From Magicicada septendecula (lineage: Eukaryota > Arthropoda > Insecta > Hemiptera > Cicadidae): DNA of 64,000 bases. Below the pieces are notes generated by a model, which worked only from the letters and a program-made list of their open reading frames with translations, ran no database searches and was not told where the DNA came from. Shown piece by piece: positions 11,369 through 23,386 of the stretch. Numbering within the stretch: position 1 is the first letter of the stretch; every line of letters starts with the position of its first letter. The stretch lies in contig JAWRYS010000707.1 in the NCBI GenBank assembly GCA_034769895.1, positions 124,001 through 188,000 of the forward strand, read 5' to 3'. A program made the translations under genes and the position numbers.

Positions 11369-11899
11369 TTAACCTTTACTTTGTAAACTAGCTTCTTTAA
11401 GTGGTCTCACAGGTAAAAGTCCAGGGAATTTAAACAGGGGACCTAGGAGCCAATTAATTAGTCCTCCTCGACTAATCCATTTGCCTGGATAACTTAGATT
11501 TAAGAGGTGTCTAACTTCATGTGAATAATGAGGTTGAAAGAATATTTGTAGTCTTTTTCCATAGGTATGTCTTCTAACAGGATTGGCAACTGATTTTGTA
11601 AAAAATCTGTACGTAATACCAGTAAGGTGATCTTGAATAATAAATGTTACAGTTAACTTGTCCCCAATTGTACCGCACCATACATTTAATAATAACCAGT
11701 TTTGAAAATTTGGCTCTATTGTTACAGTTGGATTTTCAGTTGACCACCTGTGACTATTTTTCAAATTTTGTGTTCTGTTTCTCGCAAAAATAGATTCATC
11801 AATGTATAAACACAACAATATTTTAATTTTATTGCACCCATTGGCAAAATTTAATGTTAGTTTACAGTTACCTGGTTGAAGATGTTGAACAGTATGCAA
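11369..11899 (-). pseudogene. mariner/Tc1-like transposase remnant
   Basis: A 176-codon open frame resembling the middle and C-terminal part of insect mariner-like (IS630/Tc1/mariner) transposases. Recognisable blocks are YIDESIFARN (first catalytic Asp region), HRWSTENP, LLLNVWCGTIGDKL, HLTGITYRFF, SYPGKWISRGG and a degraded continuation where WPPRSPDLTPLDFFLWG is usual. The second acidic motif (HDGAPPH type) is not recognisable, so the DDE/D triad is lost. There is no N-terminal DNA-binding region in frame. It lies just inside the left inverted repeat at 10845-11085 and directly downstream of the Jerky-like remnant in the same orientation. Confidence 0.65.
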
Positions 11900-11935
11900 A
11901 TGATAAGGTTAAAAATTCTCTTTCCAAAGTGTTCT

Positions 11936-12681
11936 CTAGACTTTAGTATAAGGTATGCTCTTCGATGTGAAACCCGGGTGCCTTAAAATATTTTTCAATA
12001 TGCCAATCATTAAGAGATTCATTTTATGGATGGCTGTAGCATTAGTGCAGGCTAAGATGGTAACACTACCTTTGCTACGTTTGTAGCATGGAGCTGCTGC
12101 CACTGATTTGGCTGTAAATGTTTTTTGAGACAGCATTTTATGCTTTAGTCCAGTTTAGTTGCAGTTTAATATTTGATCACCAGTTAAGATTCTCAACAAG
12201 CTCATGAAATTTTTTACTAAATTCATTCATTCCGATATCATCAGATGATAACTTTCCCCCACAAATATTGAGCTGACGTATTCCATACCACTTTCTCCAT
12301 CTGTCGAGCCATCAAACACTGACTGTCAAATGACTGACACCCTGCTCATCAAATTCTTTTCGAAACTGTAAGGCCTTTTCTTGCAAAAGAGGTGCCGTAA
12401 TGGGGAACTCCTCTTACTCTATGATGTGTAAACCAAATGTACAGGGCTTCGTTTACATAGTCACATTTTCTCATAGTTTTCCTTTCTTTTAGGGCTGCCC
12501 CAGTTACTTTAGCCAAACACCATTTTTCAATCTGTTCTTTATTTTTCTTCCAGTCACCAACAGTTACTTGACCAACACCGTAATCATCAGCCACTTTCTG
12601 TTGTGTTTTGCCTTTTTCTAGCCACCTAATTGCATTTAACTTGTCCTCCATCATAACAGCAACTCTTCTTTCGGTTGCCAT
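11936..12681 (-). pseudogene. Jerky/Tigger-like (CENP-B family) transposase remnant
   Basis: The N-terminal part (12681-12349) has a CENP-B/Psq-type helix-turn-helix: MEDKLNAIRWLEKGKTQQKV followed by VGQVTVGDWKKNK, then ALYIWFTHHR of the second HTH. After a frameshift near 12390 the next frame reads QFRKEF, RWKKWYGIRQL and SSDDIGMNEFSKKFHELV, with stops between. The DDE part resumes at 12136 with LSQKTFTAKSVAAAPCYKRS and LACTNATAIHKMNLLMIG, as in Jerky/Tigger proteins. The C-terminal part is missing after 11936. Several stops and shifts make it a pseudogene. Confidence 0.7.
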
Positions 12682-13143
12682 ACCAACAACACAAACACAA
12701 ATAAACTAAACTCACCACCAACAACAAAAAAGCTAAACCACAATGATATTGAATTGTTAACAACTCAGAGTCTTGAGTCACACTGACTGTCTGTGCGTCT
12801 ACCTGATCTTGGTGCACTAGAAATAGCCAATGTGATGGCGACTGAGTACAACTCTCAGCTGTGAGGCGAACGTACAGTCACTTCAACCAAACTGCCTGTA
12901 CTGCCGCTATTGATCATTTTGTGACACTTATCATCTCTTTATGCTTGAAAAAAAATTTTCATACTTTATTGGTTTATTTATTTCTAATTATTAATTATTT
13001 TGGAACTCTGTTGGTTAAAATGGAATGGTGGATAAGTTCATGTCGGATAACGGGTCTCTATCAAAAATAACGGGGATCATTAACAAAAAAGTAAGTGGTT
13101 TACAGTACACTACCTTCTTCTTCTTCAGGGGCTCAACAACCCA

Positions 13144-16100
13144 TTACTGAGTCAAGGCCTCCTTTAACAGCCTCCGCCAGTTGTCCCGGTCAAGTGCAGC
13201 TGTTCTCCAGTTCCGGGTCCCAAGGATATGGCACACATCGTAGTTCACACCGTCTTCCCAACGTAGTTTGGGCCTACCAACTCTCCTGGTGCCATAGATC
13301 TGTTCTGTGAGTGCCTTTCTTGGTATTTCATTCTCCCCCATTCTGATCACATGTCCAGCCCACCTGAGTCTACCAAGTTTTATAATTTTCACAATATCTG
13401 GTTCATTCAGAAGAGTGTTCAGTTCTTGGTGGGTTCTTTTCCTCCATTCACCTCCTACACATATTGGACCAAATATACTGCGGAGGATTTTGCGTTCATG
13501 AACCAGCAGGCTTGACTCGGACTGTCTAGAAATGGTCCAGGTCTCAGAACCATAGGTGAGAACTGGGCAGATCAGTGTTTTATACAAAAGGAGCTTGATG
13601 CTCCTGGCAATTATTCTGCTCTGGAACAGGGGTCTGAGACCAAAAAAGCACCTATTAGCTGAGGTGATTCTTCGCTTTATTTCTTCTGTTGTTTCCCCAT
13701 CGGAGTTAACTTGACATCCTGAATAAACAAAGTTGTTGGACTTTTTCGAAGGAATAGATGACAATTTGGATGTGCTCTCCTTCTTCTCTAGCCTCCTGTC
13801 CTGTGGCCATGTATTTTGTCTTGCTTTCATTTATTATGAGACCCAGCCTCCTTGCGGGACCTTCAAGAGCAAGAAAGGCGTCAGTGACTGCTCGAAGGGA
13901 CCTTCCAATTATATCTAGATCATCGCCATATCCTAGGACCTGCACCAACCTGTTGAATACAGTCCCAGAGTAATCTATTCCAGCATCTCTCGTAGCTTTT
14001 TCTAAGGCAAGAATGAAGACGAGGCAAGCAAGAGCATCGCCCTGGAGGCCTCCCCTTCCATAGTCAAACTCTCTTGATAAGTCATTCTGAATCCTCACCA
14101 TGCCCTTCACTGTCATCATTGTCATCCTACACAATCTTATTAATTTGTTTGGTATGCCCAGTTATTCAAGAGCAGTGTAAAGTTCTTTTCTGTCAATGCT
14201 GTCGTATGCATTTCTGAAATCTATGAAGAGGTGATGGGTTTGTAGCTTATGTTCCCTACCTTTCTCCAGAATTTGTTGGAGTGTGAAAACCTGGTCTATT
14301 GTCGATTTTCCTCTTCTAAATCCGCACTGATATCGACCAATCACCTGATCAGCATGTGGAAGCAGTTTTTGGTACAATATATGGGACATTATTTTATACG
14401 CCACAGGGAGAAGAGAAATGCCTCTGTAATTGTTACAGTCTAGTTGATCTCCCTTTTTATAAACTGGACATATAACTGTCTTCTGCCAGGCTGTTGGCAG
14501 TTTCTCTTCTATCCATATATCAATGACAAGGTGTTGAATGGTTTTAACCATCTCTGGGCCACCGTTTTCGAAAAGCTTCGCAGGAAGATCATCAGAACTG
14601 GGAGCTTTGTTGTTTTTAAGGCTTTCTATTGTCACATCATCTTCATCCGGAGGCTCGATGTGTTCATGTTCCTCTAGCACAGGTGGTACATAGTTGTCCA
14701 CCTCGTCATTCTTAGAAAGAAGAGCTTCAAAGTGCTTGCGCCACCTTTCGAGGATCTTCCCCTTTTCTGTAAGTAGGGTGCTGTCAGTGTCACGACAAGC
14801 TGTTGTCCTAGGCTTAAAGGGTTTCCTACCTTGGTTTACCTTATTGTAGAATTTCTGATTTCATTTGCACCCTTAAGATCTTGGATCTCTACCAGCTGTT
14901 GACTCTTCTAATGGCGCTTCTTCTGCCGATGCACCCGCTTCTCCGCTCTCCTCCACTTCCTGTACTCCTCTGCACTTCTTCTTGTGTGCCTCTGTATCAT
15001 TGTTATATAGGTTTCGTTTTTAAGGTCTGTAGCAACTCTGCATTCTTCATCAAACCACGGATTCGAAGGTTCCCTTTCTTTGAGGCCTAGAGTTTCCTCT
15101 GCACCACTGGCAAGTGCTGAAGAGATTTCTTCCCAAACAATGTCTATACTTGGATTTCGTGTAGTCATTTCGTTGATTTTATTTCCCACTAGTGCAGTGA
15201 ATCTGAAGCGGTTGTCCTCCTCCTTTAGTTTGGATATGTTGTACTGTTTTCTTCTAGGAGCACGTTGTGTCTTAATCATTGACATACGGTCTCTCAGTCG
15301 TGCAACCACTAGGTAATGATCTGAGTCAATATTGGCTCTCCTTCGTGTCCTCACATCCAGTAGATTAGATCTACTTTGTGAGCTAATGAGGAAGTGGTCT
15401 ATTTGGTTAATGGTGGTACCATCAGGTGAAGTCCATGTTCCCTTATGTATATCTTTATGAGGGAAGAGTGTTTCACCAATGACCAGGTCCCTTGATGCGG
15501 CAAAATTAATCAGCCTCTGCCCAGTAACATTAGTTGATTCGTGCAGGCTATGCCGTCCAATTGTTGGAGAGTAGATTGTTTCTCTACCTATTTTCGCATT
15601 CATGTCTCCAGCAATCACTTTGATGTCATAACTAGGGCACTGATAAAAAATCTCATCAAGGAGATCATAAAATTCTTCTTTCTCCATTTTCGGGGATGCT
15701 TGAGTTGGCGCAAGAACACTAATGAGGGAGTAATTCTTGAATTTTCCCTTAATTCTTAGAAAACAGATTCGTGGACTCACAGGTTTAAAGTCAATCATCA
15801 TTTGTCTGAAATGCTTGTGGATGATGACTCCTGTTCCATAATGATGCAGCCTATCATGACAGCTGTAATAGACAGTGTGGCTCCGCTTCTGAAGAATTCC
15901 CTGGCCTGTCCATCAGGTTTCCTGTATCACAGCCAGGGCCAGCCCCAGCGCTTCTGCCGCCCTGTGCAGTATTTATGAGTGCCGCCCTCCCTCCCTATTT
16001 TAACTCTGAACATATTCACGCACACTAGACCTACTCTAAAGATACACTGATTACCTTCAAATGACGACTAGACTGGAATGTTTGCACTCATTGTCAGGTT

Positions 16101-16581
16101 TACGTTCTCTCATTCACGCGTTTTTGACTCTTCATTAAACTCTGCTGACTTTATACATAATGTAGTTCTTACTGATCTTACATATTTTGTTGAAATTAAG
16201 TGAATAATTTTATTTTTCCCTCAATTTTAAAACTTAACATCCTGGAATCTGCCGCCCTTTAAAATTTGCCACCCTGCGCGGTGGCACGGTTTGCCCCTGC
16301 CTAGAGCCAGGCCTGATCACAGCTATGTCTATTGTAAAAGCATCAAGTTGGTCTAGGAGCACTCTGAGAGCTCCGGGTCGGTATAAACTGAGCGTATTCC
16401 ACAGTCCAATATTAAAATTAACCTGATGATTTCTGCGAGTTCTTTGTTTGGCAGTAACATGAAGTTGTGAGGACTGGGGACTCCCCGGATCCGATCGGGC
16501 CCCTATGGGGAAAAAATTATTAGCCATCACATTCATATTTGTAAAAACTGGCTGGCAAAAGAAACTGACAGGTTTCTGCAC
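13144..16581 (-). pseudogene. RTE ORF: AP endonuclease and reverse transcriptase
   Basis: Remains of one ORF, in order. The N-terminal part (16581-16324: LWNTLSLYRPGALRVLLDQL) is interrupted by a hAT MITE. The APE endonuclease (15801-14908) keeps VIAGDMNAKIG and SDHYLVVARLRDR. The RT (14701-14162) has NNYRGISLLPVAYKI, QCGFRRGKSTIDQV and FIDFRNAYDSIDR. The next frame (14134-13706) carries the catalytic box as YGDD where YADD is usual. The C-terminal region (13830-13144) has LGRLRWAGHVIRM, GRPKLRWEDGV and WRRLLKEALT, typical of RTE proteins often mislabelled craniofacial development protein 2. Frameshifts near 14900, 14150 and 13770 and the MITE break it. Confidence 0.85.
15934..16315. mobile_element. 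382-bp hAT MITE inside the LINE
   Basis: Termini are CAGGGCCAGCCCCAG on the left and the complement of CAGGCCTGGCTCTAG on the right, of hAT type. It is flanked by the 8-bp duplication ATCACAGC at 15926-15933 and 16316-16323. Removing it and one duplication rejoins the LINE endonuclease region. It has no coding capacity, and both subterminal regions are GC-rich. Confidence 0.88.
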
Positions 16582-17366
16582 ATAAAAGTTTTACAGATGG
16601 GCTATGTGAATTCTCCGATCCAACCCCCAACCTGGAGGACCAGGAACTTTGATTTCTGGGTGCTCTTCCCCCAGAGAGTTGCTTTCACCTCAGCTGACGA
16701 GCTCTCTCTGCCCGGTCGCAGTAGGCTAACTGACTCAGCCCATGTGTGCAGCCATTGGGCTACTATAGCCTCCTCCGCCTCCACACTAGATGCACACCCT
16801 GCTGCTGATGTGCACCATCCTGCCTGGCCAGGACCCAGGATACCCCCAGGCTGTCCTGACAGAACCCCCATCTCTCGTTTGCTTACCGATCCACTCCGCC
16901 GAAGGGATTGGTTACCACAACCTTGGAGTGGATTGCTCGGCATAACAGGGCCCACCGACATGTAGGTGAGAGTGGTGTTGGGGTGGAGAGCCTGGTGCAT
17001 TTATCTTCTATGAAAGCATATGTTCGCATCACACCCCCTTTGGACCCCGCAGTACACTACCAGATGAAGAAATTTCTTACATTTTTTGTTCTGTTTCTTA
17101 TTCAATAAAATTTGATTGAGGATCAGACTTTGCTTATATAAAATTTCTCAGAATTAAATTCTTTATAAATTGTGTTACAAGTTTACATTTATTTATTGGC
17201 AATTTAAACAAGTAAATTCACATCAAGCCTAAAAGAAGTGGGGTTTTTGAGATTTACAAAACTTTTCTAAAAAACTACCCTAGATACAGTTCTGGGACTC
17301 TCCTTTTAAATTTGTCAGGTCAGAAAGCATATGAAACCATCAAATTAAATCTTTAATTTAAGTTCC

Positions 17367-19211
17367 ATAAAAAATTGGACTGTCCAGTAACATTGTTTAT
17401 AAATTTTCACCAGTGTGATGGTCAAGCACTCAGCTTTTAAACTTCTCTAAACAATAATTTGAAGAAACACGGGTTTTTTGATAATTCTCTCATAATTGTG
17501 TGATGATTGTTATAAAACAAGAGATGCCGAAGAAATACTGGACAAACAAATTAGAAGTTTACATATTCTGCTTAGTCTCTATTATCTTTTGACAGAATTA
17601 TGCAGACTTGATCAGTCAGACTGTTGAAGTTACTGCACATAACATTAAAGCTTTCTGAACTTACATTAGAAATACCAAGATTACTCTTCCGTTCGTATTT
17701 AAGTGCCTTCAAAAAGCTCTGGTATGTAAATCCCAGGATCAGTATAGTGCACACATGTTTCAATGTAATATTTACAACAACAATGTTTTATGCATTGCAT
17801 AACGTCTGTAATAGGTTTTTGTTTGTTAGTTTTGTAAATAATACCACGTTATTTTCAATCATTTATACAAATAATGCAAAGTGCAGATAATTTATGCTTA
17901 TGACATACTGTACAATAAAAAATCATTCATAATGATTAATTCAACGTAAAAGTGTAGATTAGTAGATTTTTTAATTCAAAAGTAGCACTGAAACTTATTA
18001 CATTCGTTTTTAATACAATTTGTTTTAATAATAATTCTATATGGTTTCTTTGGTACCATATTCTTGTTTTTATTTTTGACAAATCATAAACCTAGTAATT
18101 CAGGTACTAGTGTTGGAAAATATAAGCTTGTTTGTATAGCTTGGTGGAAACGAGGCAAAGAAATTGAAATTGTGATATTACAACTATATACCTGATAATA
18201 TAAGAAATTCTGACATTTTGGCTGTTGGAGAGTACAGGTTCTCTTTATCTCTCATATGCAAGTGTATGGACACGGATTTTTTCTGTGTTAAAAGTCTAAC
18301 ATTGCATTATATTTTTGAGTAAATGTCTGTATGGTTACTGGGTGTAACCAGTATATGTAGTTACACATGCTCCTGTCAGACATGCAAGGTTAGTGCAAGG
18401 TTACTCTATCCAAATTATAACTCATATAAACTGATTAAGTGATTTAACTGTTCATTCACTCTGTACTAGTGCACACTTCAAATTATGTTTTTTGTTTGAT
18501 AGCCCAGTACACCAGTGTATGTAAAATATAATATTGTATTCTGTATTACTTACTTTAACAACCGTCATATCATTGTTTATTCGCTGCTATAAAGTCAGTT
18601 GGAGATGAAGCTTTGTCTGTGCTTTGCTAGCACTAATCAACCACTATGGTACTGCTTATGTAGATGGAATACTCAAGTCACACAATATGAAATGTTTACC
18701 AAATATGTAACATCAGAACACAATGAATATTTTTATTGCACTAGAACTGTAACAGGCTTTTATACTAAATGTGAATATTGTGTAACGGAAACACTTTATA
18801 GCAATTGCAATGGTTTATTGTGGAAGCAGCAGGTAGTAGAGAAAAAACATTACATTAAATATGTATAATATAACATAATATGTATATTGTCATTATGTGA
18901 ATGGCGTGATAAATTTGAATTATATAAATTGTACTATATTGTAAACAAGGTTTATGTTTACAAGTGTGCCTACTTTACTATTTCTTATTTTTAACCTTCA
19001 AGTGTTTTATCTTTATATTTGCCAGATGAATGGATGTACTCAAAAATAATTATGGATTCATAGAAAATTGACAGTCCAGTACTCCATATTTATAAATAAA
19101 CATTCTTACTCTGTATTTTTTTAAAGTATGGAGTAAAGCTGGCGAGAGAGAATGTACCAATTTGATAATAGTGGCATTAAATGGTAGATGTAATAATTGT
19201 GTGTGTATGTG
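17367..19211. other. no gene seen (17367-19211)
   Basis: AT-rich sequence left of the hAT insertion. Short open frames such as 18599-18868 show no recognisable domain, splice context or repeat match. It may be host intron or intergenic sequence. Confidence 0.4.
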
Positions 19212-20120
19212 TGTCCATCCAGGGCCATAACAAGGTACTCCTGCGCCCTTGGCAATTTTGACAAAGCTGCGCCCCCAATACCAATACCGGGGGGTCTGGA
19301 ATACCCACCAGTGTAGCGGGGGGTCCAGGGTTCCTCCCCCAGAAAAGTTTTAAAATTAAAGTGCAAAAATGGTAGTTTTTTTAAGCTTTTTGAGCCAAGT
19401 TTTTGCCTCTTTTGAAGGTAACTTTTTGGTCGAATTTCTGTAAAATTCTGTATTATCTGAATATAAAAGCATTACTATTGTAAGAGAAAGACTGAACTTA
19501 AAACTATTTTTAAAAACTAACTGAAAGTGGTGGAATCTGTAGGAGGTATAAAACCTAATTTGCAGGTGATTGAACTATGTAAAAAGTAACTAAACAAAAA
19601 AAATGTAGTTACCAAAGTACAGTACATGGTAAGGCCTACTAAAACTTAATATTTACACTACTACATTAAGGTAGGTAATATACAATTACAAAATTTTTTA
19701 GAATAAAAACTAAACTTCTAGTAACAGTATTTAAGTAAACTATAGCAGCTTCTGCAACCTGCAATATGAGAAAATGAGAAAAAAAATGCAAAATATTTTT
19801 ATTGATAGTTACATCAATTTACAGTAGGCCTTTAGTTAACAGTTAGATTATATCACACTACTGTAACTGATGAGGTATTGATTATAACAAAAACTACCAG
19901 AGAAATAATTCATAACTTTAGTCAGTGCGTTCTATAATTTATCTTGATTTTTTTTTACACAGGACTTCAGGACTTGCACTTACAACATTCTGTTGTTGTA
20001 ACTGCAGGTACCATTTTTTTGGCTCTGGGGGCTGTAAATAACAAATTGAAACTCTTCAGTAAACAAATATATTGCTTTTACAAATTGTTACATACAGTAT
20101 ACAGTAGAAAAGCTATGGAA

Positions 20121-23100
20121 CTAAAACTTTATCTTTCTTGCTTTCAGCAAGGCAAACTCACTAATTATTTCACTAAAATCAAGTTTTGAAGCAATCTCAT
20201 ATTCTATGGACAGGATAGCTAAGTTTGTCAATCTGTTTTCACACATACTTGACCGTAAGTAGTTTTTGATTATCTTTAGCTTGCTGAAAGTACGCTCGCA
20301 AGACGCCACACTGATGGGCATTGTCAAAAATATCCTCAATGCTATTTCGATGTTTGGATAAGCATCTCTTAATCCATAGTTTGAAATAACTTTCAGAATA
20401 TCCAAATGGGAAGCCTTGTAAATGTTCTTCACCAGCTCTTTTGCGTGAAACTTGAAAGCAGCTACTTCGTTAACTAGCTCAACTCTATCAATGTCTCTGC
20501 TATATATCGCACCAAGATCAGCTGCACACTTTTCAAGAAAAGAAACAGAGCATTCACTTAAGGACTTTCCTGACAAAAAACTGAAGTCTGATGAAACTGT
20601 GTGGTAAATGTGTGCCCTTTTTTCCATTTCACTTACAATTCTATCAAATACAGTATAACATTCTATCTCAAATGATTTATCAGAACTCAACAAGTGTGCT
20701 TGATCTTCAGCCATCTCCCCAGCCATCGTCTTGACTTTTCTCAGCCTCTTAACAGCAAAACTGCTTTGGATGGCCATGGAATCACAAATAGCTTTGGCTT
20801 TTTCTGTGTATTTTTTAATTCCTTCTTTACGTAGGTCTTCAACTTTTTTTGCCAAACCTGAGAGCAAACTTGATGCTACGTCAAGAGTTGTGCCCTTTCC
20901 TTGCAGTGACTTGTTGGTGCAGTCCAAACTTATCAAAACATCAGACCACATCTCTAAAAGGCACACAAATTCGTAATCAATTTGTCTAAGAAGTTTCATA
21001 GTACCAGACAGTGTGTCAGTGTTCCAGTCGCAGTCATTGTCTCTATCAGCCATGTTTTGTAAAACTTTGTGTACAGATGATAAGTTCTTCTTAAGAGCTG
21101 TCACAGCTTGACGCCTGGAAGACCATCTTGTATCATAATGTCTCTTAAGGGTAGTTTTGAGACAACCAATCAAAGCCTCCCACCTTAAGGTAGAGCTACT
21201 AAAGAAGTTGAAAAACTCCAACACTTTTCCAAAAAAACTTGTCATCATAATTGACACTTCCGCGGTGTGCACGCCAACGAGGTTAAGACTGTGTGCTGCA
21301 CAAGGCACAAATTTAGCAAGGTCGTTTAGTTGGGATATGTGCGCTTGAAAGCCTTCTTGTTTTCTTGCCATATTTGAGCCGTTGTCAAAGCCTTGACCAC
21401 GACAGTTCTGAATATCCAAGCCGTCATTGTTTAGCTTTTGCAATATTTCTTAATTATCTTGTTGGTACATCCTCTTCGTTCACTTTTTTAAATATTATAT
21501 ATAATATAAACTTTCACTATGAACTTACTTTGGTTATTATTTCCCAAACGTTTCAACGTGTTGTACGTCTTCTTCAGTGGGAGTAAATACTGAATGTCTT
21601 CACAGAGTAACGGTTATGGACTATAGGTGTGTGTGGTGGGGGTTGATGGTGGGAGGGAAATGGCGCTGGGATTGTGTGTTTGGATCAGTGTGTCAAAAAG
21701 TATGTGTGACCTATAATGTAATTGTTCATTTAATATGTTGTTTGGTTGTAGTGCGTAATATCAGTTCGAAATATACAGATATCACGCACTACAACCAAAC
21801 AACATATTAAATGAACAATTACATTATAGGTCACACATACTTTTCGACACACTGATCCAAACACACAATTTGAACCCCAGCGCCATTTCCCTCCCACCAT
21901 CAACCCCCACCACACACCTATAGTCCATAACCGTTACTCTGTGAAGACATTCAGTATTTACTCCCACTGAAGAAGACGTACAACACGTTGAAACGTTTGG
22001 GAAATAATAACCAAAGTAAGTTCATAGTGAAAGTTTATATTATATACAATATTTCTTGTGATAACCCTCTTCCTTTTTTCTGGTGACTTATGATGAAGTC
22101 CACAAAACTTTCTTCAACTGAGCATTTCCCATCCTTAATGTTAACATACCTTATTATTTCACTCATTTGTTCTAAATGTGCTGTGTCCAGGGTGCAGTCA
22201 AACATAATAGAGAAATACTTGGCACTTTTTACATTCTTCAGTATTTCAGATCGAACCTTATTTCCCAAAATGTCTATGACCTCATTTTGAATTAGAGGTG
22301 AAAAATAGCTTGTGACATGTTTTCCACTTTTAACATTTTCTATGTGCTTAGATAGTTGAGGATTGTAGTGACTAATAAGTTCTAATGTACTCAGAAATAC
22401 ACCACAGTTGCTGTCACTGATCGAATCGGAACCTCCTCTTAAAGGTAAGTTATTCCTGGCACAATGGAGAATTACATCCACAATACATTTGAGAACATTG
22501 CACCACTTTTCTGCTTCAGCTTGTATCAATGTTTGATGTTCTGCATCAACAGATCTACTAGTTTTCAGTCCAATTTCTAATTCTTTCCAATCAACATAAG
22601 AATGTCGGTGAGGTATTGACCTTTCGTGATTGACAATAAATGGGTTCAAGTGTCTCCAATCATTGAATCCCTCATCAATATTAGAGAAAGCAGATTTGTC
22701 CTTTTTGTCGTCTTTTGAAAAGAGAAGGCAAGGGAAACAAAACAGTGCGTCCTTAGACTGGCTGTACAACAACCATTGCCTTTTTACTTTTTCCCCGTTT
22801 GGTAGAATTTTATAAACCCATTTCTGAGAAAAGTGTCTTCCATCATCTGCACAGGGGAATTTGTAGCTATCTAAGTCAATTGTTTGTGGGCCTCGTTCAA
22901 CAAGTTTACAACGAACTGTGTCTGATCGAAAATTTGCTGGCCATTTTTGGGATCCTTGTAGATAATTTCTATTCCCACATCAGTAGTATTTAATGCATCA
23001 TTTTCATTATAATTAGATGTGCAAGATGTGCTGGGGTTTTCAAGATCAGTAGATTGTCTGCCCATTGTGGAATGACTTAGCTCAGGATCACTTCCTTCTT

Positions 23101-23386
23101 CAAAATCAATGACGTTTGTGACGAACTCCATTGGCGTGATCTGGCTGTGGTTGTCTTCTGAAACAGTCTCAGTCTTGCTATCTTCTTTTTCATTTTCTTC
23201 TTGGTCGTCTTCTTTTTCTTCTTCTTCTTGAAGTGCATTACTATTACTGGCACTATCAGTTTTACCTACTTCTTTCTCTTCATTTCACAGCCAATTTCCA
23301 AGCGCTGATGCTAATTTTTCGTTGTCTTCTTCTTTTCGTTTTTTGATTTCTTTAAATTCACTTCCAGAAGGTTTTTTTGGCCCCAT
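20121..23386 (-). pseudogene. hAT transposase (TTF finger, DUF4371, hAT dimerisation)
   Basis: Start at the ATG at 23386 (MGPKKPSGSEFKEIKKRK). Then come a TGA after ALGNWL, an acidic linker, and a frameshift near 22915. The zf-TTF-like part follows (KFPCADDGRHFSQKWV, ALFCFPCLLFSK), then the DUF4371 region (LPLRGGSDSISDSNCGVF, SIMFDCTLDTAH). A palindromic insertion at 21452-22057 interrupts it. It resumes with GFDNGSNMARKQEGF, the CAAHSLNLVG block, HYDTRWSSRRQAV, and a C-terminal hAT dimerisation domain (LTMPISVASCERTFSKLKII). Asp in MFDCT and FDNGS and the Glu of SCERTFS fit the DDE triad positions. Related host proteins are the ZMYM1-like genes, but the flanking TIRs and TSD show this is a transposon. 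Confidence 0.85.
21499..22046. mobile_element. 548-bp near-perfect palindrome (dimeric foldback MITE)
   Basis: The arm 21499-21762 is repeated inverted at 21775-22046 around a loop of roughly 12 bases. Each arm starts TATATAATATAAACTTTCAC and contains the TTGTACGTCTTCTTCAGT and TGTGTCAAAAAGTATGTG blocks. One arm resembles the MITE at 9991-10222. The direct repeat CAATATTTCTT flanks the insertion at 21441-21451 and 22047-22057; 47 bp of extra sequence lies between the left copy and the palindrome. It interrupts the hAT transposase frame. Confidence 0.8.

Larger units (their letters stand above)
13115..17049 (-). mobile_element. RTE-clade LINE, apparently full length
   Basis: A non-LTR retrotransposon on the minus strand, flanked by a 12-bp direct repeat CAGTACACTACC at 13103-13114 and 17050-17061, the expected target duplication of a LINE. 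The 3' end is a short GAA repeat (four units) in place of a poly(A) tail, as in many RTE elements. The 5' end has about 470 bp of leader (17049-16582). Without the nested 382-bp MITE and its duplication the element is about 3.5 kb, a normal RTE length. It is inactive because the single ORF is interrupted. Confidence 0.88.
10845..17366. mobile_element. DNA element with ~240-bp inverted repeats
   Basis: The segment 10845-11085 (starting GGAACTTAAATT, containing CCAGAACTGTATCT, ATGTGAATTTACTCG and TTTATAAAGAATTTAATT) recurs as a diverged inverted copy at 17118-17366. Between them lie two decayed transposase remnants and the nested RTE LINE. I infer an old terminal-inverted-repeat DNA transposon of about 2.6 kb without the LINE. 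Its superfamily is uncertain because mariner-like and Jerky-like remnants both lie inside. Outer ends are approximate and no target duplication is resolved. Confidence 0.5.

Noticed and set aside
13920-13935. YGDD in the LINE RT as a functional variant
   Set aside because: The ORF has several frameshifts and a MITE insertion, so the Ala-to-Gly change is most simply decay.
18599-18868. 89-codon Cys-rich frame
   Set aside because: No cysteine spacing matches a known fold, there is no splice or promoter context, and the composition fits random AT-rich sequence.
21452-22046. Reading the palindrome as an intron of the hAT transposase
   Set aside because: GT and AG can be found at its edges, but joining there shifts the frame. 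Removal of the insertion with one 11-bp repeat restores the frame, so a mobile insertion is the better explanation.
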